Of a DNA stretch of 64,000 nt, positions 25,701-34,306 are shown one piece after another. A program made the position numbers and the translations under genes. Under the pieces are notes generated by a model. That model did no database searches and was not told the origin of the DNA. It saw only the letters and a list, made by a program, of their open reading frames with translations. Numbering within the stretch: position 1 is the first letter of the stretch; every line of letters starts with the position of its first letter. Source of the stretch: Bradyrhizobium sp. 186 (GTDB lineage Bacteria; Pseudomonadota; Alphaproteobacteria; Rhizobiales; Xanthobacteraceae); contig NZ_CP082164.1 of the NCBI RefSeq assembly GCF_023101685.1, forward strand, positions 8,060,001-8,124,000, written 5' to 3'.

Positions 25701-28205
25701 GCTGCTGATTAGACCAAACTTGATCTCGTCCTTTGGCGAGTTCGGAATGTCCATCGCATCGACGTCGATCGTGTTCGGGATCGTAAAGGTCCGCCGGTCC
25801 TTCGCAAATGCCTCCGCTGTCACCTCGGAGTTTCCGATCACCCAGTCTGCTCTGTTCTTGGTCTGATTGATGATCTCCTCGGATGATTCGCCAATCAACT
25901 CTTGAAGCGCTTGATCATGCTGGATGAGTTCCCTCACGTGCACGATCCCTGGAACACCACATTTCCTGGCGGCCTGTAAGGCCTCTCGGAGCATTATCGT
26001 ATTCACGTGGACGACATCGATTTTGTCGGTCTTGATGAGATGCTCGAACGCCTGGGTCGACCGATCCGATGCCGCCTGTCCTTTTCTCCACCACTGGTAA
26101 TCCACGATGTACGCACGGTGGCAGAGGGGCCGGATCGCGTTCGTGTAATCGGGAACATTCCTCGGGAGCACCACGAAGAGGTTGGCTGGAATCTGGCCGA
26201 TTGCATCCACCATGTCGAGGAAGCTGCGCTCACTTCCGAATAAGTGCTCGCCGGCAACGTGTGCCACCAAAAGAACGTTGGGGCACCCATCGCGATACGC
26301 CACTTTTCCCGGGTATTGACGTGAAATGAGCGGCTTTTCAGATGACGTTGCTATCGACTTGCCCTTGGACGCTGGGGGAGCATCCTTCGGGACTTTTAGC
26401 TCCTTGAAATAGGCGACGATTGCTTCCGAAGATAGCTGCCGAAAGCCGCCATTTAGGGCATCGATCACACCTGAACTCGGCTGCGGGCTTGAATTCCCTA
26501 CCTTCGTCAAATCCGAGTAGAGCACCGCGCTGAAGCAGGGATGAGGGTCATGCGACTTCTCGGATCCCTCGTGCAGATAATGGAGCAGCGCGGATGTATC
26601 ACCGTGCCCTTCCAGATATTTCTCGCGATAGAACCCGGGATCAAAGAAGAGCGAAGGCCGGGTCCCCGATTGCTCTCCCTTGAATAAATAATGAAGCAGT
26701 AGATCAACATCCGCGGGATCCAGATCTGGTGACTGGTCAAGATAATACTGGATGTCGAACAGGGGATGCGGGCTGATGCCATGCGCAGCACCAAAGATTG
26801 CAAAATGCAGATAGGGCTCGATTTCAACCGACTCGCCGAAATGCGACCTATAATGATCCACGTCGAAGAGCGGAGAAAACGCGAACTTTCCCTCCCGCCA
26901 TCCCTTCGTGACGTAATGTAGCAGCGCCAGCGCGGTGTGGCCATCTGGGACGCTTGCTGTGCGTGAGTATTTGATGGGATCGAATAAAGGATGCGGGCTA
27001 GGCGGCGATGGCCCAACTTGCAGAAATTGCCCCAACCAAGTCTGCCCGTCATCGGGCTCGGGGACCAGTTTCGAATAGTGCTCCGTCGAAAAAAGAGGAT
27101 GAGGATCCTTTCGCTCGCTTGATCCTACTTCAATGTAATGGCTCAACGGTTCAACACCGTCCATCGCGAGCCGCTGGTTGCGCATCAGGTAAAACGGAAC
27201 AGAGAACAGCGGCTGTGGGCTTTTACCCTGCCGCCAGCCTTCCGTCACGTAATGCGCGACAAGATTCGTGCGAGCAGGAAAAGGAGATTCAAATTGTAAA
27301 GCATAGAATACAGGATCAAAGAGGCCGCTTTCGGCGATCAATCCTATCTGTTTCGATATTTTCCTCTTGGATGGATCACCAGCTTTGATCAGATCCGGGT
27401 TCAGGAATCGCTCTTCCTCTCGATATAGCTCCAGCTCATCCCTCAGCGCGTACTGGAGTACTGGAAGACCCCTTTGCACCTTTGCCTCCAGCCACCGGCT
27501 CTTCTCTGAAAGAAAGCCGATGAACTTCGAAGCGGCATCAATCTGCTGACTGCGATGCTCACGTTCCTGCTCAAGCTCACGAGTTAGCTTGGCGAGCTTT
27601 TCATTGAAAGCAAGCTCCTTAGTCGCGAACTCTCGCTCCAAATTGGCTGCGCGGGCGGCGGATTGCCTCTGTTCGTTCTGCAACCGCTCGAATCTCAACA
27701 AGATGAGATCGTATTGAGCTAGCATCGACGCTTCGCGGTCCAGAATGCTCTCGATCGACAATTGCGAGTAACTGGATCGAGCACTTCCATCCGTGCCAAG
27801 CCCACCAGCATCTTTTTGAATGCTTACTTTCTTGATATCAACTGGCGCGGTCGCGTCTGTTGTACTTGCGGTCGATGATCCCTTCCCAATCGCCATGCAA
27901 GCAGCAAGCCCATCCACAACTCTCTCGTGATCGCGTTTTAGTTCCTGCAGCCTGCTGATCAACGCCGGACTGGGTTTCGGCTTGGCCGATGCGACAAGCT
28001 CAAATAGCGACTTCAGTGAAACAAGTACGTCGGAGCACTCGCGTCGAATGGACGCAAGCATCGCCTCGATCCTCGCAACGAGCTTGGGATCGGCGACGGG
28101 ATCTGTGCTCAACTGCGCGGCAACGTCCTGCAGCCGCGGCCTTAGCTCTGAAATTCGAATTTGGAGCTTGCTGATGCTCGACTCGAACTTGGTCATCTGA
28201 TTCAT
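22764..28205 (-). CDS. Giant multidomain glycosyltransferase, 1813 residues (coiled coil, repeats, GT4, GT4, GT2, degenerate methyltransferase)
   Basis: Domains in order are as follows. A coiled-coil N-terminus spans residues 1-250. Six or so repeats lie at about 290-570, each with a P-x-P-LFD/S...YY or FY motif and LLHYL or HYV...GxR. A first GT4 lies at about 640-1000 (VLLVAHVAGEHLFGSERS; EALAAR-like EAMAARRPVIAYR). A second GT4 lies at about 1035-1375 (RIAYFCWHFPVPSETFV; ESMAAGVPVLTTNVAG). A GT2 lies at about 1390-1640 (LVIVAWNNLDELKMVV; YTDVEYSYYAESKGW). A C-x2-C...C-x2-C zinc ribbon near 1640-1660 leads into a degenerate methyltransferase domain that ends the protein. The ATG at 28205 is preferred to the TTG at 28211. 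There is no membrane segment. One polypeptide could add several sugars in turn; the acceptor, glycolipid or protein, is unknown. Confidence 0.92.
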   Translation of the reverse strand: MNQMTKFESSISKLQIRISELRPRLQDVAAQLSTDPVADPKLVARIEAMLASIRRECSDVLVSLKSLFELVASAKPKPSPALISRLQELKRDHERVVDGLAACMAIGKGSSTASTTDATAPVDIKKVSIQKDAGGLGTDGSARSSYSQLSIESILDREASMLAQYDLILLRFERLQNEQRQSAARAANLEREFATKELAFNEKLAKLTRELEQEREHRSQQIDAASKFIGFLSEKSRWLEAKVQRGLPVLQYALRDELELYREEERFLNPDLIKAGDPSKRKISKQIGLIAESGLFDPVFYALQFESPFPARTNLVAHYVTEGWRQGKSPQPLFSVPFYLMRNQRLAMDGVEPLSHYIEVGSSERKDPHPLFSTEHYSKLVPEPDDGQTWLGQFLQVGPSPPSPHPLFDPIKYSRTASVPDGHTALALLHYVTKGWREGKFAFSPLFDVDHYRSHFGESVEIEPYLHFAIFGAAHGISPHPLFDIQYYLDQSPDLDPADVDLLLHYLFKGEQSGTRPSLFFDPGFYREKYLEGHGDTSALLHYLHEGSEKSHDPHPCFSAVLYSDLTKVGNSSPQPSSGVIDALNGGFRQLSSEAIVAYFKELKVPKDAPPASKGKSIATSSEKPLISRQYPGKVAYRDGCPNVLLVAHVAGEHLFGSERSFLDMVDAIGQIPANLFVVLPRNVPDYTNAIRPLCHRAYIVDYQWWRKGQAASDRSTQAFEHLIKTDKIDVVHVNTIMLREALQAARKCGVPGIVHVRELIQHDQALQELIGESSEEIINQTKNRADWVIGNSEVTAEAFAKDRRTFTIPNTIDVDAMDIPNSPKDEIKFGLISSNVPKKGISDVIELARLASGRVKNAKFVIIGPDTDLVKQLKEEQKVGGVPDNVVFAGYAASPRQAVEQVNVVLNFSHFAESFGRTVLEAMAARRPVIAYRWGALPELVEHKKSGYLVPFKKVEDALPFIEHLCDQPEAIKQFGERGRRIAVSRFGLPSYRKRVAEAYSHILPPKDVRISSASPVVRPARNPTLKVREDRPRIAYFCWHFPVPSETFVLNELEALVASGADVLVFCRQIPWKDFKPSFPITFERVDSPKQLAKRLKETGRTIVHAHFVYPVVTDMVWPACEEAEIPFTFIAHAQDIFRHDNDKKNRLAEIGASRWCRALFTLSRFHLNYVVERGFPRGKVIINPNAVDTRRFSAAYDEERQNRTTKKIVAVHRFVKKKGLDLLIRAAPLVADLGVKVELYGYGDMEDEYRRLIAETGATNVEIKGQLTQDQVIETMKTADLFAAPSVRTENGDMDGIPTSVVESMAAGVPVLTTNVAGIPDLVVDEVTGIVAEPTPEALAEAIRRFYGMPTLKVRAIIRAAAARARERHDVARLTRVLMRVWRNQTVDLVIVAWNNLDELKMVVRRIVENTSLPYHLIVCDNQSRREPVAEYLDSLWREHDRVTVIHNNVNAMVGPGTNAALAQGDGDYAVYVCGREGVSFTRGWEIPIVHALEEQPDVGLVGTIGYSPTYLYGSQYPTGIELFDKFRNKDFATKNPARIFGHVQGGLFGMRRKMVAEIGGFSADVPHSYTDVEYSYYAESKGWKLANVPGMLALFNKSRPTLSQRFDESLVVAHPVLPDELERYDAVANGKLKHCNLCDWHGPAFAEGAKCPSCEALPEDRSVYRWLSDGILMYRRLPALAAGLTGGLEKEWARQFQGPRLTIESLISELRSKGRLPNRPGTFHLSLVRLGQSDRDQLSLIVKELNRLMVKGGTALVQIAETDSQLFKEWKYLLLEKMEKSGFKALPDIQFSSKAVEYSFAPVIAFEKI

Positions 28206-28407
28206 TTTCAATCCACATACAGCGCGTCAGTTAGTGCTTCGTGGCGTAGCTCTCACATCTACACGTCCCGTTACATAATAGCGTGGTGCCACTACGAGGC
28301 CATGAAGACTCTGACCGAATCTGCCTACAGCGCAGCCCTCGACTGCCTGAAATAAAGTCTGCTTGCTTAACGGAGCCTCGGCTGCTCCAACGGCCAACAT
28401 GCGGATA

Positions 28408-30447
28408 CTAAGTGCGCCCTGAAATCGCGTGTAACCGCTGCCGCGCCACCTCATTCCCCTGCCCTGCCGCCTTCTCGTACCACGCCCGCGCCGCCTCAAT
28501 ATCCTGCGCCACGCCATTCCCCGCATAGAGCGCATCCCCCACCGACAGCTGCGCTGCCGCCATGCCCCGCTCGGCGGCCTGCGCGAACCATTCGAACGCC
28601 TTCTCCGGATTGCGCTCGCAGCCCTGGCCCTTGGAGAGCATCACGGCCAGGTTGAACTGCCCGAGCAGGTGGCCCTGCTTGGCGGCGGCCTCGTACCAGA
28701 ACACGCCCTTCTCGAGATCCATCTCGACGCCGGCGCCGGTGCAGTACATCACCCCGAGTTGGAATTGCGCGAGCGGTTGGCTCGCCTGCGCGGCCTTCGC
28801 GAACCAGCCGGCAGCGACTTTCGGATCGGCCATGCCGCGCGCCGGATCGAGATAAAGCTGGCCGAGCGCCAGCATCGCATCGGCCAGGCCGGCATCGGCC
28901 GCGCGGGCATAGGCCTTCGCGGCTTGCGCCCAGTCGGGCGTCCCGCCGAAGCGCCCGGCATGGAGATTGCCGAGCTGAAAGCTGGCCGCGGCGTGGCCGG
29001 CCTCGGCCGCCAGACCCAACAGATCCGCCGAGCGCGCGATCGCCTCAAGGCTCTTGTCCGATTGCAGCAGGAACATCGCATAGGCGAGCCTGGCGTCCGG
29101 ATCGCCGCCACCTGCGGCGGTCTTCAGCCATTGCTCGGCGATGCCGTGGTCGCGATCGACGCCCTGGCCGGTGGAATAGAGCTGGCCGAGCTGCACCTGC
29201 GCGGCCGAGATGCCGGCATTGGCGGCGAACTCGAACCATTTGATCGCCGCAGTGACATCCTGGGCGATGCCGGTGCCCTTCAGATAGAACACGGCGACGT
29301 TATAGGCCGCGGTCGGGTGGCCATTCTCGGCGGCGCGCAAGAACCATTTGGCAGCCTCGCGAACGCTCGGCGCGACGCCCTGGCCGGTGGCGTAGAAGCG
29401 GCCGGTGAAGAACTGCGACTGGACATCGCCGCGCTCGGCGGCCTGGAGGTACCAATAGGCGGCCTCGCGCAGGTCGGGCTCGGCGGCGGCGCCGAGCGAA
29501 TAGAACTCGCCAAGCGCCAGGATCGACGGCAGATGCCCGCGCCGGCCGGCTTTGCGCAGCGCGGTTTCGGCCTTATCGGCGGATTTGGGCAGGCCGTCGC
29601 CGCCAAGCCGCATCAGCGCGATATTGTAGAGCGCAGTCACATCCTCGTGCCGGGCGGCCTCACTGAACAGACGCGCTGCCTCAGTGCGGTCCTGCGCGAC
29701 GCCGGAGCCATTCAAATGCAGGAAAGCGAGCGCGACCTGGGCACGGACGTGTCCCCTCTCGGCGGCCTTGCGATACCAGCCGGCGGCGGTCTCGGGATCC
29801 TTGGGCACGCCGAGGCCTTGATAGTAGACATCGCCGAGGCCGAATTCGCCGGCCGCCAAATTCTGCCCGGCGGCCTTCTCGTACCATTCCCGCGCCGCCG
29901 TCTTGTCCATCTCGCAGCCGCGCCCGTGCCGATGAAGATCCGCAAGCAGCGCCTGCGCTTCGGCCCGTCCGGACGCGGCCGCCTTGGCAATCCAGGCGAA
30001 GCCGCGCTCGGGGTCCTTCTCGACCGACAGCCCGCGCGGAAACATCATGTTTGCGATCGACGCCTGGCCGCTGGTCCTGGTCTCGACTGCCTGGCGCCAG
30101 GCTTCCGGCGAGCCGCCGAGACCCGCCACCACGCCGTCGAGCAGGATCATGCCGAGCTGAAGCTGCGCATCGACGTGTCTCGCTTCGGCGGCTTTCTCGT
30201 ACCAGGCCACCGCATCTGGAAACGAGCGCACGACGCCCTGACTGCGCGCGTAGAGCTGGCCGATCCGGAACGCCGCCTCGGAGGCGCCGCCCTCCGCGGC
30301 ACGCCGCCATGTCTCGAAGGCCTCCATGAAGGCGCCGCGGTCATAGGCGGCTGCGCCGCGCTGGACCAGCGCATCGGGGCCAAGCGCGGCCCATGGCTTC
30401 AGCCGGCTCAGCAGTCCGGGCCTGCGCATGCTCGCGGCCATGCTCAT
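28408..30447 (-). CDS. Sel1-repeat (TPR-like) protein of the type I secretion operon
   Basis: The product has 679 residues from ATG 30447, which overlaps the HlyD stop (ATGA); the longer frame would run into the HlyD gene. Almost the whole protein from residue 30 on is Sel1 repeats of about 36 residues (A...LG..Y..G.GV..D...A..WY.KAA..G), some seventeen copies. There is no signal peptide or membrane segment, so it is probably a cytoplasmic scaffold. Sel1 proteins organise protein complexes. Coupling to the ABC/HlyD genes suggests it helps present or assemble the secreted substrate or its glycosylation. That role is inferred from position only. Confidence 0.9.
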   Translation of the reverse strand: MSMAASMRRPGLLSRLKPWAALGPDALVQRGAAAYDRGAFMEAFETWRRAAEGGASEAAFRIGQLYARSQGVVRSFPDAVAWYEKAAEARHVDAQLQLGMILLDGVVAGLGGSPEAWRQAVETRTSGQASIANMMFPRGLSVEKDPERGFAWIAKAAASGRAEAQALLADLHRHGRGCEMDKTAAREWYEKAAGQNLAAGEFGLGDVYYQGLGVPKDPETAAGWYRKAAERGHVRAQVALAFLHLNGSGVAQDRTEAARLFSEAARHEDVTALYNIALMRLGGDGLPKSADKAETALRKAGRRGHLPSILALGEFYSLGAAAEPDLREAAYWYLQAAERGDVQSQFFTGRFYATGQGVAPSVREAAKWFLRAAENGHPTAAYNVAVFYLKGTGIAQDVTAAIKWFEFAANAGISAAQVQLGQLYSTGQGVDRDHGIAEQWLKTAAGGGDPDARLAYAMFLLQSDKSLEAIARSADLLGLAAEAGHAAASFQLGNLHAGRFGGTPDWAQAAKAYARAADAGLADAMLALGQLYLDPARGMADPKVAAGWFAKAAQASQPLAQFQLGVMYCTGAGVEMDLEKGVFWYEAAAKQGHLLGQFNLAVMLSKGQGCERNPEKAFEWFAQAAERGMAAAQLSVGDALYAGNGVAQDIEAARAWYEKAAGQGNEVARQRLHAISGRT

Positions 30448-31793
30448 TGAGCTTCGCGCATGGCCTGGCCGAGCCCTTTGAGCATGTCGCCGATCACATA
30501 CATCGCGACCGACCGTGTGCCGACATGGACATCGCCGGTCAGCGTCATGCCGGGGATCAGGCGGAAATTCGCCGGCACGTCGCGGAAATCCGCCTTGTCC
30601 ACCGAACAACGCCCCTTGTAGTAGGCGTCCACCGGCTGGCCGTTGTCGTCCGTCGTGAAGGCCCCCTCGCTGATCCAGCGGATCTTGCCTTCAGCGGTGC
30701 CGTGCTCGGCAAAATTGAAGGCGTCGATCTTCAGCGTGCATCGATCGCCGGCCCTGACGAAACCCACGTCACGCGAGGCGAGCTTGATCTCGGCTTCGAG
30801 GCGCGTCTTCACCGGCATCAGCGTAATAAAGGGATCGCCCTGCTTCAGCACCGAGCCCACCGACAGCTTCGCCATGGTCAAGACCACGGACGGCTCGTCA
30901 GCCGTCAAGCGAACAAGGTCCTGATGCTTCAAAGCCTTGCCATAGGATGCCTTTGCCGCGTCCAATGTATTCTGCGTCGTCACTAGATCCTGGCTGAGCT
31001 GCGCATTCCACTGCTCGGTAAACGCCCTGCGATCGGCCTTCAGCGAGTCGAGCTGGTGCTGTGCTTCGACCAGGCTGTTGTGCGTCGAGTCCATCTGCCG
31101 CAACAGCTCCAGACGAGCATCCTGCGAGATATAGAGGTTGAGCTTCGACCCGCTGCCGCTTTCAGCCAGCGAGGAGCGCATCGATTCGATCTTCTGCAAG
31201 ACGTCGTCGCGCTGACCATAGCGCTCGTCATCCTTTTGCAGCTTCTGGATCGTCGCCTCGGTCTGGCTGATCTTGGAATCGAAGCTCGTGACCTGGGCAG
31301 CGTATTGCGCCCTCCTTTGGTCGTACAATGCCTTTTGCAGGGCGGCGTAGTTCTTGAATTCAGCATTCGGCCGGTCGGGAAAAACCAGCGGTGAATTGCT
31401 GAGCTCCGCCTTGTCGCGCACGACCTGCGCCTCGAGGCTTGCAACCTGTTGCCTGAACTGGGTGACGTCGGCCGAGGCGAAGGTCGAATCCAGTGTCGCG
31501 AGCAACTGGCCGGCCTGAACCTGTTCGCCTTCGCGCACGTCGATGGTCTTGATGATCGACGGATCGAGCGCCTGCAGCACGTTGATCTGGTCCAGCGGCA
31601 CGACCTTGCCGCCGACGCTGGAGACGACGCGGTCAAGTCGCGTCAGAAACATGATCGCGACGAGCGAGGCCAGAAAGGCGACCAGAACCCACAGGGTCGC
31701 ACGAGCGGCAAGCGGCTCCGCGGCCTCGCGGATTGCGTCGGTCTCGGACTGGAACTGCCGAACGGTGGTGAGCGCCGTGGAATTACGAGACAA
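30444..31793 (-). CDS. HlyD-family periplasmic adaptor of a type I secretion system
   Basis: About 449 residues start at TTG 31793, which overlaps the end of the ABC transporter gene by 11 bases; the longer frame upstream is antisense-like. One membrane span (ATLWVLVAFLASLVAIMFL) lies near residue 35. A lipoyl/biotinyl half-motif follows (GGKVVPLDQINVLQ...VREGEQVQAGQLLATLD), then a long coiled-coil hairpin at about 100-300, the second lipoyl half, and the HlyD C-terminal signature near SLVPGMTLTGDV-like RLIPGMTLTGDVHVG. It links the inner-membrane ABC protein to an outer-membrane TolC-type channel, which is not in the window. Confidence 0.93.
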   Translation of the reverse strand: MSRNSTALTTVRQFQSETDAIREAAEPLAARATLWVLVAFLASLVAIMFLTRLDRVVSSVGGKVVPLDQINVLQALDPSIIKTIDVREGEQVQAGQLLATLDSTFASADVTQFRQQVASLEAQVVRDKAELSNSPLVFPDRPNAEFKNYAALQKALYDQRRAQYAAQVTSFDSKISQTEATIQKLQKDDERYGQRDDVLQKIESMRSSLAESGSGSKLNLYISQDARLELLRQMDSTHNSLVEAQHQLDSLKADRRAFTEQWNAQLSQDLVTTQNTLDAAKASYGKALKHQDLVRLTADEPSVVLTMAKLSVGSVLKQGDPFITLMPVKTRLEAEIKLASRDVGFVRAGDRCTLKIDAFNFAEHGTAEGKIRWISEGAFTTDDNGQPVDAYYKGRCSVDKADFRDVPANFRLIPGMTLTGDVHVGTRSVAMYVIGDMLKGLGQAMREAQ

Positions 31794-34032
31794 GGGTCGG
31801 CCCTCCGACTTTCGCGCGCGGCCGACGCGCCGGCAGGGTGTGGCTGTTCTGCTGGTGCCAGAGGCTGCTGTAGATCTCATTGCGCGCTAGCAGTTCCTCG
31901 TGCTTGCCGATGTCGTCCACCGCGCCGCGATTGAGCACGAGGATCGCGTCGCAATCGACCAGCGATGACAGGCGGTGCGAGATGATGATCAGCGTCCGGC
32001 CATGCGCGATCCGCGAGATGTTGGCATTGACGATCGCCTCGCTCTCGGCATCGAGCGCGCTGGTCGCCTCGTCCAGGATCAGGATCGGCGGGTTGACGAT
32101 CAGGGCGCGCGCAATCGCAAGACGCTGCCGCTGGCCACCCGACAGATTGGGCGAACCTTCGTAGATATAGGTCTCGTAGCCGCGCGGCAGCTTGTCGATG
32201 AATTCTTCGGCGCCGGCCATACGGGCCGCCTGCACCACCTCGTCGAACGTCGCGTCCGGCTTGGCCGCCGCGATGTTCTCGCGGATCGAGCCGCTGAACA
32301 GGAAGTTTTCCTGCAGCACGACCCCGATGTTGCGGCGAAGGTGATCGACGTCGTATTCGCGCACGTCGATCCCGTCGATCTTGATCAGCCCGCCATAGTC
32401 AGAATGCAGCCGCTGCAAAAGACGCGTGATCGTGGTCTTGCCGGAGCCGCTCTTGCCCATGACGCCCAACGTGGTGCCGGTCGGAATCTCAAACGAAACA
32501 CCATTGAGCGCCGGCGACACCGCGCCCTTGTACTTGAACGTCACATTGGCGAACTCGACGTGGCCCTGCAGCAGGCTCTGCACGCCGTGTCCGGAGCGTC
32601 CCTCCTCCGGCTCCTGGTTGACGAGGTTGCCCACGATAGCGACGGCCATTCGTGCTTCATCGAGCTGGTTGACGAGTTGCGCCATCTGCATCAGCGGCGC
32701 AGCTACGCGTTGGGACAACAGCAAGAAGGCAAACAGTGCTCCCACATAAACAGGGTCGGCCGTGCTGATCGCCAGATAGACACCGATCGCAAAAGGTGCG
32801 CTCACCGTTAGCCGCTCCAGCGGTTTCACGACCGCCTGGATCGTCACGCCCGCGATACCCTCGGCCAGCCGCGCCTTGGCGACACGGGCGACATGAACAT
32901 CCCACGTGTGCTTCTGGCGCGCATCGAGCGCCAGCGACTTCACGGTCCGAATGCCATTCAGGTTCTGCACCATGAAGGCGCCCTGCGCACCCTCGGCCGC
33001 GATGACGGCGGCCGACTTCTTGCGATAGAAGGGCAGCATCAGGATCAGCCACCCCACGATCAGTCCCGAAAAGCCAAGTACAACGAATGTCAGCAGCGGG
33101 CTGAAGAAGAACATCACGGGCAGGAAGAAGATCAGTGTAGTCGAATCCAGAATCGTCCCGAAGACCTGTCCTACCAGGAACGTGCGCACCCTGAAGATTT
33201 CGCGCATGTCGCGCGCGATCAAGCCAATTTGGTTGCGTTCGAAGTAGTCGATCGGAAGATTGAGCACCTTCTCGAATACGTAGGTCGAAAGCTTGACATC
33301 CAGCCGCGCGGTCAGACTGTGAACCAGATATTGGCGCAGCACGAAGAACGCCGTCTCAAAGGCTATGATAACGGCCATTGCAAGACACAGCACATAGAAG
33401 GTATTGAACGCCCTATAGAACATCACTTTATCGGTCAGCAGCCGCCAGAACATGATCGGCGCCAGTGCCAGAAGTCCGAGCACGAGCGCGGCGACGGCGA
33501 CGTCGCGCACGATGCGGCGCTCACGGAAGATCAACGCCGTGATAAATCCAAAGCTGAACGGCTGGGTCTCGTCCGAGATTTCATAGTCGCGCTTGGCGAG
33601 CACGACCTCACCCGTCCAGATATCCTCAAGCCGGATGCGGTCGATGATCAACAGCGCGTCCTCGCCGACGTTGGGATCCCGCAGCACGACACGCGGGTTG
33701 TTCTCATCGCCCTCCAGGCGCAGCAGCACCATCTTGCTGCCATCCTTGAGACCAAGGATCGCCGGCAGCGCCTTCTTCAAGTGACTGAGCCCGTCCCAGT
33801 CGAGATGGACGACCTTGGCCCTCATGCCGGAATTATTGGCGCACTTGACGATCTCGGAGGTCGCAACCTCGCCGCCGCCCAGCACGTTTTCGTGGATGAG
33901 CTGCGAGACGGTTAGATGCAGTCCATGCTGCCGCGCCACGATGACGAGCGCCGCAAGGCCAGTAGGCTCAGTGTTCTCAACCGCAGCAAGAGAGACATCC
34001 GGAGCAGTGTCGGATGAAACATCGACGGCCAT
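31783..34032 (-). CDS. Type I secretion ABC transporter with C39-like domain
   Basis: The product has 749 residues. Residues about 25-150 form a C39 peptidase-like domain in which the usual catalytic Cys is absent (TGLAALVIVARQHG), so it should bind but not cleave substrate, as in HlyB. The six-span transmembrane domain covers about 170-460. The ATPase has Walker A GKSGSGKTT near 525, the signature LSGGQRQR near 630 and Walker B ILILDEATSALD near 650. Proteins with this layout export RTX proteins with uncleaved C-terminal signals. The RTX-type protein encoded at 42535-44064 is the obvious local candidate. This is the first gene of a three-gene overlapping operon. Confidence 0.95.
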   Translation of the reverse strand: MAVDVSSDTAPDVSLAAVENTEPTGLAALVIVARQHGLHLTVSQLIHENVLGGGEVATSEIVKCANNSGMRAKVVHLDWDGLSHLKKALPAILGLKDGSKMVLLRLEGDENNPRVVLRDPNVGEDALLIIDRIRLEDIWTGEVVLAKRDYEISDETQPFSFGFITALIFRERRIVRDVAVAALVLGLLALAPIMFWRLLTDKVMFYRAFNTFYVLCLAMAVIIAFETAFFVLRQYLVHSLTARLDVKLSTYVFEKVLNLPIDYFERNQIGLIARDMREIFRVRTFLVGQVFGTILDSTTLIFFLPVMFFFSPLLTFVVLGFSGLIVGWLILMLPFYRKKSAAVIAAEGAQGAFMVQNLNGIRTVKSLALDARQKHTWDVHVARVAKARLAEGIAGVTIQAVVKPLERLTVSAPFAIGVYLAISTADPVYVGALFAFLLLSQRVAAPLMQMAQLVNQLDEARMAVAIVGNLVNQEPEEGRSGHGVQSLLQGHVEFANVTFKYKGAVSPALNGVSFEIPTGTTLGVMGKSGSGKTTITRLLQRLHSDYGGLIKIDGIDVREYDVDHLRRNIGVVLQENFLFSGSIRENIAAAKPDATFDEVVQAARMAGAEEFIDKLPRGYETYIYEGSPNLSGGQRQRLAIARALIVNPPILILDEATSALDAESEAIVNANISRIAHGRTLIIISHRLSSLVDCDAILVLNRGAVDDIGKHEELLARNEIYSSLWHQQNSHTLPARRPRAKVGGPTLVS

Positions 34033-34306
34033 GCAAACCTCTATTCCTGAAGCGGTCCTACCGGACGACGCATCCGCTTCGCTTCATTGTGCACCTGCGA
34101 AGCATTCAATCAACTTTAGCGTTTTGAAAGCCGAAAACCAATCTTTCATTGCGCGGGCAAAGCTCGTTCATGGCGGAATTAAAACATCATAAATGCCTGA
34201 ATCATGAGCACATTTTGCGATTTTGAACTCCTGACAAACACTGTCTCGACCCGTCGCCGATACCCAAGGCCGGTCATCCCGCACTGCAAGAAATTTCCGT
34301 TTAATT

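Noticed and set aside
28669..30450. 593-residue plus-strand frame antisense to the Sel1 gene
   Set aside because: It mirrors the repeats and codon bias of the real Sel1-repeat gene on the other strand. It has no start signal, and its composition is Arg/Ala/Gly-rich and antisense-like.
32893..33915. 340-residue frame opposite the ABC transporter
   Set aside because: The protein is rich in Arg, His, Gln and Asp without hydrophobic core patterns, and the other strand encodes an unmistakable ABC transporter.
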